A stretch of 64,000 nucleotides of DNA, from the NCBI GenBank assembly GCA_050943495.1, contig JBMNPH010000003.1, positions 144,780 to 208,779 of the forward strand, written 5' to 3'. Source of the DNA: Merdivicinus sp050943495 (GTDB lineage Bacteria > Bacillota > Clostridia > Oscillospirales > Ruminococcaceae). The notes under the pieces were generated by a model. That model made no database searches, had not been told where the DNA came from, and worked only from the letters and a program-made list of their open reading frames with translations. The translations under genes and the position numbers were made by a program. Positions 52,025 through 58,885 of the stretch are shown here, piece by piece; within the stretch, counting starts at the first letter, position 1; every line of letters begins with the position of its first letter.

Positions 52025-52720
52025 TCAATCCAAAATTCTTCCGTCAACAGAAATTGTTACCACCTGCCATGGTATAAATTTTCCGCTCTCTTGCAATGCT
52101 TTTTTTACCGCAATTTCTAATCCCCCACAGCAGGGCACTTCCATTCTCACAATGGTGACACTTTGGATGTTGTGATTCTGAATAATTGCAGTCAGTTTTT
52201 CACTGTAATCCACTCCATCCAGTTTAGGGCATCCAATCAAGGTAATTTTGCCACGCATAAATTCCTGATGCAAGTTGGCGTAAGCAAATGCAGTACAATC
52301 CGCAGCAATCAGTAATTTGGCACCATCAAAGTAAGGGGCATTGATTGGTACTAATTTGATTTGACAAGGCCATTGTCCCAATTGAGATGGAATTACATCG
52401 GAAGCGGCAGACGGTACAATTTTTTCTTGTTTCAATATCTTTGCCTGATGACCAGGACAGCCCGTATGAACCTTCTGTTGTTTTTCCTTCTGATTTTCCA
52501 AAACAGCCTGTTCATCATATGCTGCCGCTTCCCGCTCTACAAAGGTAATCGCACCGGTAGGGCAGGAAGGCAAGCAATCGCCTAATCCATCACAATAATC
52601 ATCTCGTAATAACTTTGCTTTTCCATTCACCATACCAATAGCACCTTCATGACAAGCATCCGCGCAAGCACCACATCCATTACATTTTTTCTCATCAATT
52701 TGTATGATTCTTCTAATCAT
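52025..52720 (-). CDS. 4Fe-4S dicluster ferredoxin-type protein associated with Hcp
   Basis: A 231-residue protein. Residues 1-65 hold a two-cluster ferredoxin domain (CNGCGACADAC and CDGLGDCLPSCP). After a 40-residue variable linker, residues about 110-230 form a separate domain with cysteines at CTAFA, GCPKLDG and VPCCGG, suggesting another metal site. It probably supplies electrons to Hcp. The ATG at 52720 follows GCAGGAGGGTGTTCTAT; a GTG three codons earlier lies in that site. It is upstream of hcp on the same strand and divergent from the Crp/Fnr gene. Confidence 0.85.
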   Translation of the reverse strand: MIRRIIQIDEKKCNGCGACADACHEGAIGMVNGKAKLLRDDYCDGLGDCLPSCPTGAITFVEREAAAYDEQAVLENQKEKQQKVHTGCPGHQAKILKQEKIVPSAASDVIPSQLGQWPCQIKLVPINAPYFDGAKLLIAADCTAFAYANLHQEFMRGKITLIGCPKLDGVDYSEKLTAIIQNHNIQSVTIVRMEVPCCGGLEIAVKKALQESGKFIPWQVVTISVDGRILD

Positions 52721-52750
52721 ATAGAACACCCTCCTGCATTTTCAAAAATC

Positions 52751-52779
52751 TTGACTTTACGTGTTTATTTTACTATACT
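52751..52779 (+). promoter_or_regulatory. Promoter of the Crp/Fnr regulator gene
   Basis: TTGACT (52751-52756), a 17-base spacer and TATACT (52774-52779). Confidence 0.75.
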
Positions 52780-52822
52780 GGTGACAGAATAGATGTTGGA
52801 ATTCCAACAAAGGAGATCGATT

Positions 52823-53521
52823 ATGAAAAAATATTTTGAAATCTTATCACAATGTCCGTTGTTTCACGGAATGGATGAGTCAGATATGGATTCCATACTG
52901 GGATGCCTTGGAGGAAAAATCGCCTTCATTTCAAAAGGAGATCCAGTTTTTCTAGAGGGTGATGCTGCGGATGTGGTAGGTATCGTTCTATCTGGATCTG
53001 TGCAGGGAGTTCAGGATGATTATTATGGAAATCGGAGCGTGTTATCCATATTGCAAGCGGGAGATTCTTTTGGTGAGGCATTTTTATGCGCTGATCTTGC
53101 ATTTATGCCCATTAGTGTGATTGCTTTAAAAGACAGTGAGATTCTATTATTGAATTGCAAGCGTGTTCTTACCACTTGCTCACATGTCTGCCATTTCCAT
53201 AATCTGTTGATCAATAACTTAATGAAAGAACTCGCAAATAAAAACCTGATTCTTTCCCAAAAAATACGATATATGTCTCAAAAAACAACAGAAGCAAAAC
53301 TGATGGCCTATCTATCAGACCATGCAAAAATGCAGGGGCGTGCTGAGTTTATGATTCCCTGTGATCGCCAAACTTTAGCAGATTATCTGGGAGTAGAACG
53401 ATCTGCAATGTCAACAGTAATCAGCAATTTGAAAAAAAGAGGCCAAATTGATACCAAAGGATCCTGGTTCAGTCTAAAAATCAAGAAATCTTTATCAGGG
53501 GCACAGAAACAAAAGTCCTGA
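52823..53521 (+). CDS. Crp/Fnr family regulator (HcpR-like)
   Basis: A 232-residue regulator. Residues about 15-120 form the cyclic-nucleotide-binding-type beta barrel (FISKGDPVFLEGDAADVVGI and AGDSFGEAFL) and residues 145-220 a winged helix (DRQTLADYLGVERSAMSTVI). No N-terminal cysteine cluster as in Fnr; single cysteines occur at the start and within the barrel. By analogy with HcpR in anaerobes it senses nitric oxide, perhaps through haem, and controls hcp. The ATG at 52823 follows AAAGGAGATCG. Adjacent to the divergent ferredoxin-hcp genes. Confidence 0.85.
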   Translation: MKKYFEILSQCPLFHGMDESDMDSILGCLGGKIAFISKGDPVFLEGDAADVVGIVLSGSVQGVQDDYYGNRSVLSILQAGDSFGEAFLCADLAFMPISVIALKDSEILLLNCKRVLTTCSHVCHFHNLLINNLMKELANKNLILSQKIRYMSQKTTEAKLMAYLSDHAKMQGRAEFMIPCDRQTLADYLGVERSAMSTVISNLKKRGQIDTKGSWFSLKIKKSLSGAQKQKS

Positions 53522-53553
53522 AATACAGCATAACTCCTATTATTCCCGGTTAT

Positions 53554-53640
53554 ATGCTTTACAACTCTCATCACTCACATCAGCGGCTAGGATTTCTGAC
53601 ACCGAACCAAGCAGAAAAAAGTTTTATGACTCAACAGCGG
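53554..53640 (+). pseudogene. C-terminal scrap of an IS3/IS150-type transposase
   Basis: In frame the plus strand reads LYNSHHSHQRLGFLTPNQAE, which matches the YN...H..LG.LTP tail of IS3-family OrfB. Only about 28 codons remain before the IS200-type end; no upstream transposase is present. It marks an older insertion cut by or next to the IS200-type element. Confidence 0.6.
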
Positions 53641-53649
53641 AATAGTCAT

Positions 53650-53785
53650 GCCCCCCGGCTGAGCCGGGGGCTTGAGAAAGCCCTAGAAGGGCATAACACG
53701 GACAACGCCTCTCAAGGGGCCACGAATGGGTCGGCCAACTGCATTGCTGACTCATGGCAGGCCCCTTAAGGGGCTTTCTTTTTAT
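53650..53785 (+). ncRNA. Candidate structured RNA at the end of the IS200-type element
   Basis: This 135-base stretch is dense in complementary segments on the plus strand: CCCCCGGC/GCCGGGGG, AGCCCT/AGGGC, AAGGGGCC (53714-53721) with GGCCCCTT (53760-53767), and the palindrome GCCCCTTAAGGGGC followed by TTTCTTTTT as a terminator. The last two pairings exclude each other. It could be a plus-strand RNA antisense to the tnpA 3' end, or only the element's end structure. Confidence 0.4.
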
Positions 53786-54258
53786 GCCTTGGTATTCTTG
53801 CTACCCGTGAACGGGTCTATAAACTCTTTCAGGCTCATCTGATCTGCGATTTGATCTTCTTCAAGTTGGTGTTTAATGTATTCCTGAATCTGCTTTTTGT
53901 TCCGCCCCACTGTGTCCACGTAATAACCTCTTGCCCAGAAATGCCGATCTCCGTATTTGTATTTGAGATTGGCATGCCGGTCGAAAATCATTAAGCTACT
54001 TTTTCCTTTGAGATATCCCATGATTTGTGATACACTATACTTTGGAGGGATACTCAACAGCATGTGGATGTGATCTGGACAGGCTTGTGCTTCTATGATT
54101 TCTATACCCTTTTGTTCACACAGCCTTCTCAATATCTGTCCAATATCTTGTTTGATTTGTCCGTACACTACCATTCTTCGGTATTTCGGTGCAAACACAA
54201 TATGGTACTGGCATCGCCATGTGGTATGCTTTAAGCTGTCGATATCCTTTTCTTTCAT
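53782..54258 (-). CDS. tnpA: IS200/IS605 family transposase TnpA
   Basis: A 158-residue Y1 HUH transposase. The HUH motif is HIH in ACPDHIHMLLSIP (residues about 58-70), and the catalytic Tyr lies in FWARGYYVDTVGRNKKQIQE near residue 115. Length is normal and all motifs are intact, so it may be active. It cuts and joins single-stranded DNA at the lagging strand. The ribosome binding site (CCAGGAGG) is buried in an inverted repeat in the leader, a known IS200 device to limit transposition. Confidence 0.92.
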   Translation of the reverse strand: MKEKDIDSLKHTTWRCQYHIVFAPKYRRMVVYGQIKQDIGQILRRLCEQKGIEIIEAQACPDHIHMLLSIPPKYSVSQIMGYLKGKSSLMIFDRHANLKYKYGDRHFWARGYYVDTVGRNKKQIQEYIKHQLEEDQIADQMSLKEFIDPFTGSKNTKA

Positions 54259-54261
54259 GTC

Positions 54262-54329
54262 AAAAGACCTCCTGGTTTTCTATTGTTGCAGTTGACCGAC
54301 CGCAACTCTATTTTACCAGAAGGCCTTTT
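54262..54329 (-). promoter_or_regulatory. Leader hairpin sequestering the tnpA ribosome binding site
   Basis: AAAAGACCTCCTGGT (54262-54276) and ACCAGAAGGCCTTTT (54315-54329) are complementary apart from two wobble pairs, with an inner GTTGC/GCAAC pair (54285-54289, 54302-54306). The AGGAGG of tnpA lies in the stem. Confidence 0.75.
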
Positions 54330-54401
54330 TCACTATATAATTCTTTGACTCTCCCCAGCAGAGCTGGGGGTTTATTTTCTTTTAGCTAAAGCACTTAATA
54401 A

Positions 54402-54454
54402 AATGCCTACAGTAATTGGCAGTCCAAAAAACTGTCCAATTTCCTGTAGGCATT
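54402..54454. repeat. Long hairpin next to the IS200-type element
   Basis: AATGCCTACAG (54402-54412) pairs with CTGTAGGCATT (54444-54454) and the inner AATTGGCAGT with ACTGTCCAATT apart from one bulge. It lacks a T run. Possibly the end of the older IS3-type element. Confidence 0.5.
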
Positions 54455-54501
54455 CCATCTGTGTGAGTGTTACAAAATAGATGCCTGTACCAGCGCGGGA
54501 T

Positions 54502-54541
54502 AAAAAAATACGCACACCCACCAGCGTGAGTGCGCGTATTT
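54502..54541 (-). terminator. Terminator of the antiporter operon
   Basis: AAATACGCACACCCAC (54506-54521) pairs with GTGAGTGCGCGTATTT (54526-54541) with two mismatches; the minus strand then reads seven T. A smaller hairpin ACGGCT/AGCCGT is at 54545-54559. It follows the stop at 54620. Confidence 0.75.
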
Positions 54542-54619
54542 GCTACGGCTCTAAGCCGTTGTCTGACTGCTATATTTTAGATATCGGCTTCAGATTAATT
54601 ACCAAGTTATCGGCCAGAA

Positions 54620-55519
54620 TTAAGTAGATTTATTCAAGAAAAGATCCGTGTCATCAACAAGATTTCGAAGCAGCATCTGTTGGACAAAGGCAGTATCGCG
54701 CTGCAAATCGCAAAGCAGCAATTCAAAGCTTCCTTGTTTCCGTACGGACACAAGCTTTTGATACTGTTGTTCCGCTAAACTGACATCCATATTTTTAGGT
54801 GTATCATAGACCCCCACCAAGCAGCCTGCCTGTATCCACCGTGCAATATTTTCTTTTTCTGTCCGAACATTTTTCATATCCGGATATTCTCGCAGCGCCC
54901 CAAAAAAGGAACCACATTCCACCAGTAAATCTCCAACAGCAGAAAGAGCTTCCGTCGAAAGGAGAAAACAGATATTATCAAACTGCGCAGCATATCGGAC
55001 CCAGTTCATGTCCGGTTTCTTCTCCCGAATTGTCAAAACAAAAATACTGCGAGAATTCCGACCTGCCAGAGAACCAATGGGTTCCCTGGCATCGTTTTTT
55101 GTGTGGACATCCAGGAGAAATACATAAGCGCCCCGCTCATTCCAACCTATAATATCCGGTTCTGCTGCAATATCAATTTTCTGTATCCAACAGATCTTTT
55201 GGTTATCTGAATTTTCGCGCAGGACATTTGCTCCAATAGTTAATGCACCACAGCAAAGATTTACGGTCAATGTCTGCAAGGACTCCTCCCGAACAGAAGC
55301 AGCTGCCCGGTGGATCAACGGATCATAATGACTGTCTGATGCAGTCGTATAACTTTTGACCCTATTCCAGAAATCCAGCTGAGACGGGCGGCACGCAAAC
55401 CCTCTGCACAATTCGATGACATTGCGCGTCTCCCGTTTCCCGCCGTATTTCAGGTCGCGGATTGCTTTTCCGGCAATAGTCTGTAGTGTACTGCGCATCA
55501 GCAGCGATGGATTTTCCAT
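54620..55519 (-). CDS. Unrecognised protein co-transcribed with a cation/proton antiporter
   Basis: About 299 residues, soluble, no signal peptide or membrane helix. I do not recognise the family. The middle section KIDIAAEPDIIGWNERGAYV followed by FLLDVHTKN has the spacing of a PD-(D/E)xK nuclease core (PD, about 14 residues, then D-x-H/K), but the third residue is His rather than Lys and the match is weak. The N-terminus has basic residues (DLKYGGKRETRN). The ATG at 55519 follows GATAGGGAGGAAACT. It begins 31 bases after the antiporter stop and ends at the shared terminator, so it probably works with or is regulated with the antiporter. Confidence 0.6.
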   Translation of the reverse strand: MENPSLLMRSTLQTIAGKAIRDLKYGGKRETRNVIELCRGFACRPSQLDFWNRVKSYTTASDSHYDPLIHRAAASVREESLQTLTVNLCCGALTIGANVLRENSDNQKICWIQKIDIAAEPDIIGWNERGAYVFLLDVHTKNDAREPIGSLAGRNSRSIFVLTIREKKPDMNWVRYAAQFDNICFLLSTEALSAVGDLLVECGSFFGALREYPDMKNVRTEKENIARWIQAGCLVGVYDTPKNMDVSLAEQQYQKLVSVRKQGSFELLLCDLQRDTAFVQQMLLRNLVDDTDLFLNKST

Positions 55520-55550
55520 AGTTTCCTCCCTATCTGTTTCTTGAATCACC

Positions 55551-56783
55551 TCATGTTTCCGGCACTGCTTTTCCCATTTCTCCAGCCAGCTTGAAACCCT
55601 GTTTTGCTACAAAAACCGCAATTATTTCGTTAATAACCGCCGCAGCCGCAATCGTACCGCGGACAATATCCCCATACTGACTATAATCGCCGGTCAATGC
55701 CGATACAGCAATGCCTGTAAGAACCAACGATACCCCAGAATGCGGAAGCAAAGTCATGCCCAGATATTTCTTGACCGTCGGGGCAGCGTGGGAAAGCTGT
55801 GCCCCCAGTGCAGCGCCACCCATTTTACCGATAGCACGGAATAAAATATAGACTACTGTAAAAATGCCTGCGCCAAGAATCAAATGATAATCCAGCGGTG
55901 CGCCTAAATTGAGGATAATCAGCGTAAAGCAGGCACCGACAATGGGATTGCAGTATTGCATGGTTTCTTCCAGCACCTTTTCTTCTATCAAGTTGGCAAA
56001 TACAGCAGAATACACCATACCGCTCATCATAAAGTTGAGAATCGGGAAAGGCATCAGATAAGTGTTAAGCAGAAGGGTAACCGTTGCTGTAACCATGGCG
56101 CCGGCAAATACAACAATCGCCCTCGTTTTGGCAGACTGCGCTTTCTTCAGCAGCAACGCGGTGGGCCATCCAACTACCAGGCCGATCAGGATGGGAAGCA
56201 GCACCACCAAAAGCATCAGATAGCCTGGTATGGAACCGCCAGCCGTCTGATGAAGGACAATCCCCATCACCGAGAGAAAGACACAGATGGCAATCACATC
56301 ATCAATAACTGCAAGTGGGATCAGGGTTTTGGTGACTGGCCCGTCTGTTTTGTATTCCGTCACAATGGAAAGTGCGGGAGCTGGAGCAGTTGCCAGCGCG
56401 ATTCCACCAAATATCAGTCCTAAAAATACCGGAATCTCCATAAAATAGAATATTATGGAAAAGGCAAGGCTGACTACAACAAAAGTCATCAGCGACTGCG
56501 CAAGGGTGATAACGACAATCTGCTTTCCATATGAACGTATCCGTCGCCAGACCATCTCACTCCCCAGCATCAGTCCCATGCCGCATTCCAGAAAAGAGAT
56601 TAAGGTATCATAAACAGGTGCGTCCAGCATCTCCTGTGTGAGCAAACCAATGGCATTGGGCCCCAGCGCCATTCCGGCAATCAGAAAGCCCAGCACTGCG
56701 GGCATTTTGAACATGGATGCCAGTTTCCCGGCGCCGAATGCCAGAACGACTACCAGCAGCAATCGAAAAAAATTCTCAATCAT
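55551..56783 (-). CDS. Cation:proton antiporter (CPA family)
   Basis: A 410-residue membrane protein with about 12-13 helices. The opening LAFGAGKLASMFKMPAVLGF and LIAGMALGP, and the DD pair in LAVIDDVIAICVFL near residue 160, are hallmarks of CPA-type sodium or potassium/proton exchangers. No TrkA or CBS regulatory domain is attached at the C-terminus. It is divergent from a TetR regulator and co-transcribed with the unknown protein downstream, which could be a soluble partner. The ATG at 56783 has AAGAGG ten bases upstream. Confidence 0.88.
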   Translation of the reverse strand: MIENFFRLLLVVVLAFGAGKLASMFKMPAVLGFLIAGMALGPNAIGLLTQEMLDAPVYDTLISFLECGMGLMLGSEMVWRRIRSYGKQIVVITLAQSLMTFVVVSLAFSIIFYFMEIPVFLGLIFGGIALATAPAPALSIVTEYKTDGPVTKTLIPLAVIDDVIAICVFLSVMGIVLHQTAGGSIPGYLMLLVVLLPILIGLVVGWPTALLLKKAQSAKTRAIVVFAGAMVTATVTLLLNTYLMPFPILNFMMSGMVYSAVFANLIEEKVLEETMQYCNPIVGACFTLIILNLGAPLDYHLILGAGIFTVVYILFRAIGKMGGAALGAQLSHAAPTVKKYLGMTLLPHSGVSLVLTGIAVSALTGDYSQYGDIVRGTIAAAAVINEIIAVFVAKQGFKLAGEMGKAVPET

Positions 56784-56811
56784 GATAAAAAAACCTCTTT
56801 TCAGAAAAGAA

Positions 56812-56840
56812 TTGTAAAAACAAAAAAAGTATGCTATACT
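56812..56840 (+). promoter_or_regulatory. Promoter of the TetR-type regulator
   Basis: TTGTAA (56812-56817), a 17-base spacer and TATACT (56835-56840), 38 bases before the ATG. Confidence 0.7.
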
Positions 56841-56877
56841 AGATGAAACCTACAAACCGGTCTGGGAGGTGAAATTT

Positions 56878-57447
56878 ATGTCCACTTCTGAATTTACCAA
56901 ATATATGATTGCGCAGGGCGTCAAACAGCTGCTGCAAACCATAGAATTTGAGGATATTTCTGTTGGGGATATTGCAAAACACTGCCATATCAGCCGCAAT
57001 ACCTTTTACTATCATTTCAAAGATAAGTATGACGTGATCAGTTGGATTTTCTATTCGGAAATTACTCCCATCATCGGAGATGCCAGCCGGATCGACAACT
57101 GGGGAGAAGGATTGCTATCCCTCTGCCGGTATATGCAGGAAAATAAGGACTTCTATATCAAGGTTTTGCAGGTACAAGGTCAAAACAGTTTTTCAGAGTG
57201 CCTCATGGATTTCTATGCGAATCTGGTGCGCAATCTTTTGTTAAACGCAGAAGGCGATCAGGTTTTAGATCCCAAACAAATCCGGATTATTTCTAATTTT
57301 TATGCCTTTGGCCTTACCGGCGTTGTGTCAAATTGGGCGAAAAGCGGAATGACGGCAGAACCAGAACCTGTTATTCGAATGTTAGAAGATCTTCTTTCCG
57401 GCGAAATTTTTGATAAAATTCTTACCTTACAAAATGAAGTCCCATAG
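56878..57447 (+). CDS. TetR/AcrR family regulator (DhaS-like)
   Basis: About 189 residues. The helix-turn-helix is at residues 25-50 (ISVGDIAKHCHISRNTFYYH followed by FKDKYD), typical of the DhaS-like branch with a TetR_C_8-type ligand domain. The ATG at 56878 follows CTGGGAGGTGAAATTT; a GTG three codons earlier is inside the ribosome binding site. It is divergent from the antiporter operon across 94 bases and is the likely repressor of it. The ligand is unknown. Confidence 0.85.
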   Translation: MSTSEFTKYMIAQGVKQLLQTIEFEDISVGDIAKHCHISRNTFYYHFKDKYDVISWIFYSEITPIIGDASRIDNWGEGLLSLCRYMQENKDFYIKVLQVQGQNSFSECLMDFYANLVRNLLLNAEGDQVLDPKQIRIISNFYAFGLTGVVSNWAKSGMTAEPEPVIRMLEDLLSGEIFDKILTLQNEVP

Positions 57448-57475
57448 AAAATCTCCCTTATTCATAAACTCCCTG

Positions 57476-57513
57476 ATGTTCCCCACCCTATGCGGGAACG
57501 CCAGGGAGTTTTA
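57476..57513. terminator. Bidirectional terminator between the TetR and alarmone synthetase genes
   Basis: AAACTCCCTG with CAGGGAGTTTT around an inner TTCCC/GGGAA stem. Confidence 0.8.
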
Positions 57514-57522
57514 TTTAAGAAT

Positions 57523-58206
57523 TTATTTCGATTGAATGGTCCTTTTGGCCATTCTTTCCCGCAATTCCAACATCTTCCGGTCTGTATCTGCAATGGTATC
57601 CGCACACGCTTTCAGATCAGCCGCCAATTGTTCGCTGTCCGCGACGTCCTTTTTATACCGGATCTGATGTTCCAGACTCGCCCAGAAGTCCATAGCAACT
57701 GTCCGCAGCTGTACTTCCACCCGCATTTGTTCCTTCGCATCCATAAAGAACACCGGTACTTGTACAATCATGTGATAACTGCGGTATCCGTTTGGCTTCG
57801 GGTTTTGAATGTAGTCCTTAACTTCCACAACCTGGATATCATCCTGCACTGCCAATTTTTCCGCAACCATGTAAATGTCATCGATAAAGGGGCAAATAAC
57901 GCGGATTCCGGCAACATCATTGAGTTCGGAACGAATGTTATCCAGATTCACTTCTTTTCCCCTTGCATTCATTTTTTTCAGAATACTTACCGGTTTTTTG
58001 ATCCGGGACTGAATGCTCTCAATACTGCTGCGGCGGTTTCGGATTTGAAAATCGCTTTTTAGAATTTCCAGCTTGGTTGATACTTCCTTGACAGCTGCTT
58101 GATAGCGGCTCATCAATTCATTGAACTGGATGATATGAGTGAGCAAATCATCCTGATGGCTCAATAGATATGCCTGCAATTCTGGTGATACACCTGGCGT
58201 TTCCAT
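57523..58206 (-). CDS. Small alarmone synthetase (RelQ/YjbM-like GTP pyrophosphokinase)
   Basis: A 227-residue protein with only the RelA/SpoT synthetase domain. Visible motifs are LNDVAGIRVICPFIDDIY (residues about 92-110), KPNGYRSYH (about 133-141) and VEVQLRTVAMDFWASLEHQI (about 158-177). It makes (p)ppGpp from ATP and GTP or GDP. It has no hydrolase, TGS or ACT domain. Small synthetases of this type respond to cell-wall stress or are allosterically activated by pppGpp. AGAGGGGGAGCCTT precedes the ATG. It stands alone. Confidence 0.92.
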   Translation of the reverse strand: METPGVSPELQAYLLSHQDDLLTHIIQFNELMSRYQAAVKEVSTKLEILKSDFQIRNRRSSIESIQSRIKKPVSILKKMNARGKEVNLDNIRSELNDVAGIRVICPFIDDIYMVAEKLAVQDDIQVVEVKDYIQNPKPNGYRSYHMIVQVPVFFMDAKEQMRVEVQLRTVAMDFWASLEHQIRYKKDVADSEQLAADLKACADTIADTDRKMLELRERMAKRTIQSK

Positions 58207-58448
58207 AAGGCTCCCCCTCTATTTTAAGATCCTGATCGGAATTTCTACCAACAGCATAGCAGACTTTTGATGGGATTTCATTTCGCAATTCTCTCACCTT
58301 GTGCGAAATCCTGACAAATTAACGGTTTTGTACGATTTCTGTACAAATTTCTCTTTTTGCCAATACGCAAATTTCATTTCCCCTGCTAAAATGAAAGCAG
58401 GAACAGAATCTTGCAGTCTGTTCAAATCATGAAAGGCAGGGAATTAAC
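58207..58448. promoter_or_regulatory. Regulatory region upstream of the phasin-like gene
   Basis: 242 bases with two inverted repeats: ATTTCGCA (58280-58287)/TGCGAAAT (58302-58309) and TTTGTAC (58327-58333)/GTACAAA (58341-58347). The second, seven-base arms with a seven-base centre, looks like an operator for a repressor. TAAAAT at 58387-58392 is a possible -10. Confidence 0.45.
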
Positions 58449-58799
58449 ATGAATGATCTGAGCACAGAACTCAAACGCATTTTTTTGGCTGGCGTAGGCG
58501 CGATTGCCGTCACCGCGGAAAAATCCCAGCAGATGGTAGAAGAACTGGTCAAAAAAGGCGAGCTGACTGTAGAACAGGGAAAAGTTCTGAATGAAGAACT
58601 CAAACGGGATGTGAGCGAAAAGGTTAAAGAAGCCGTTGCCAACATTCAGGGCACCGAACCGGTCGAAAAAATCGCAGAGCGCGTAGATCAGATGACTGCG
58701 GAAGAACGGGCCATCCTGAAAGCAAAACTGGAGGAAGCAGAGGCTGCTGCAGAAGCCAAAACAGAAAACACAGCGGCGGCGGAATGTGAAAGCAAATAA
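58449..58799 (+). CDS. Phasin-like small helical protein
   Basis: A 116-residue protein. The N-terminal helix (LKRIFLAGVGAIAVTAEKSQ) and the following amphipathic coiled coil (QMVEELVKKGELTVEQGKVL) match the poly(hydroxyalkanoate) granule-associated/phasin-like family; the last 25 residues are Ala/Glu-rich and disordered. In Clostridia such proteins are regularly found just before an AarF/UbiB kinase gene, as here, so they probably work with it rather than on storage granules. A GGCAGGGAATTAAC site precedes the ATG. A terminator follows. Confidence 0.75.
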   Translation: MNDLSTELKRIFLAGVGAIAVTAEKSQQMVEELVKKGELTVEQGKVLNEELKRDVSEKVKEAVANIQGTEPVEKIAERVDQMTAEERAILKAKLEEAEAAAEAKTENTAAAECESK

Positions 58800-58828
58800 G
58801 CCGTCCCCATCCTTTTTCCAATTCGGAA

Positions 58829-58863
58829 GCCCCGCATTTATTCCCTTGCGGGGTTTCTTTTCT
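58829..58863 (+). terminator. Terminator after the phasin-like gene
   Basis: CCCCGCA (58830-58836) pairs with TGCGGGG (58847-58853), then TTTCTTTTCTT. It may allow partial read-through into aarF. Confidence 0.8.
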
Positions 58864-58885
58864 TAGGAAGGCAGGTGCAGGGACA

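Larger units (their letters stand above)
53645..54380 (-). mobile_element. IS200/IS605-family element carrying only tnpA
   Basis: The element spans from the GC hairpin CCCCCGGCTGAGCCGGGGG (53651-53669) to CCCCAGCAGAGCTGGGGG (54353-54370). These subterminal hairpins are the kind TnpA recognises in single-strand form. It has tnpA, a 5' regulatory hairpin and a structured 3' region, and no tnpB. The exact ends are uncertain because IS200 elements lack inverted repeats and target duplications. Confidence 0.75.

Noticed and set aside
53650..53785. TnpB guide RNA (omega RNA)
   Set aside because: No tnpB or IscB gene is present in the element; kept only as a generic structured RNA candidate.
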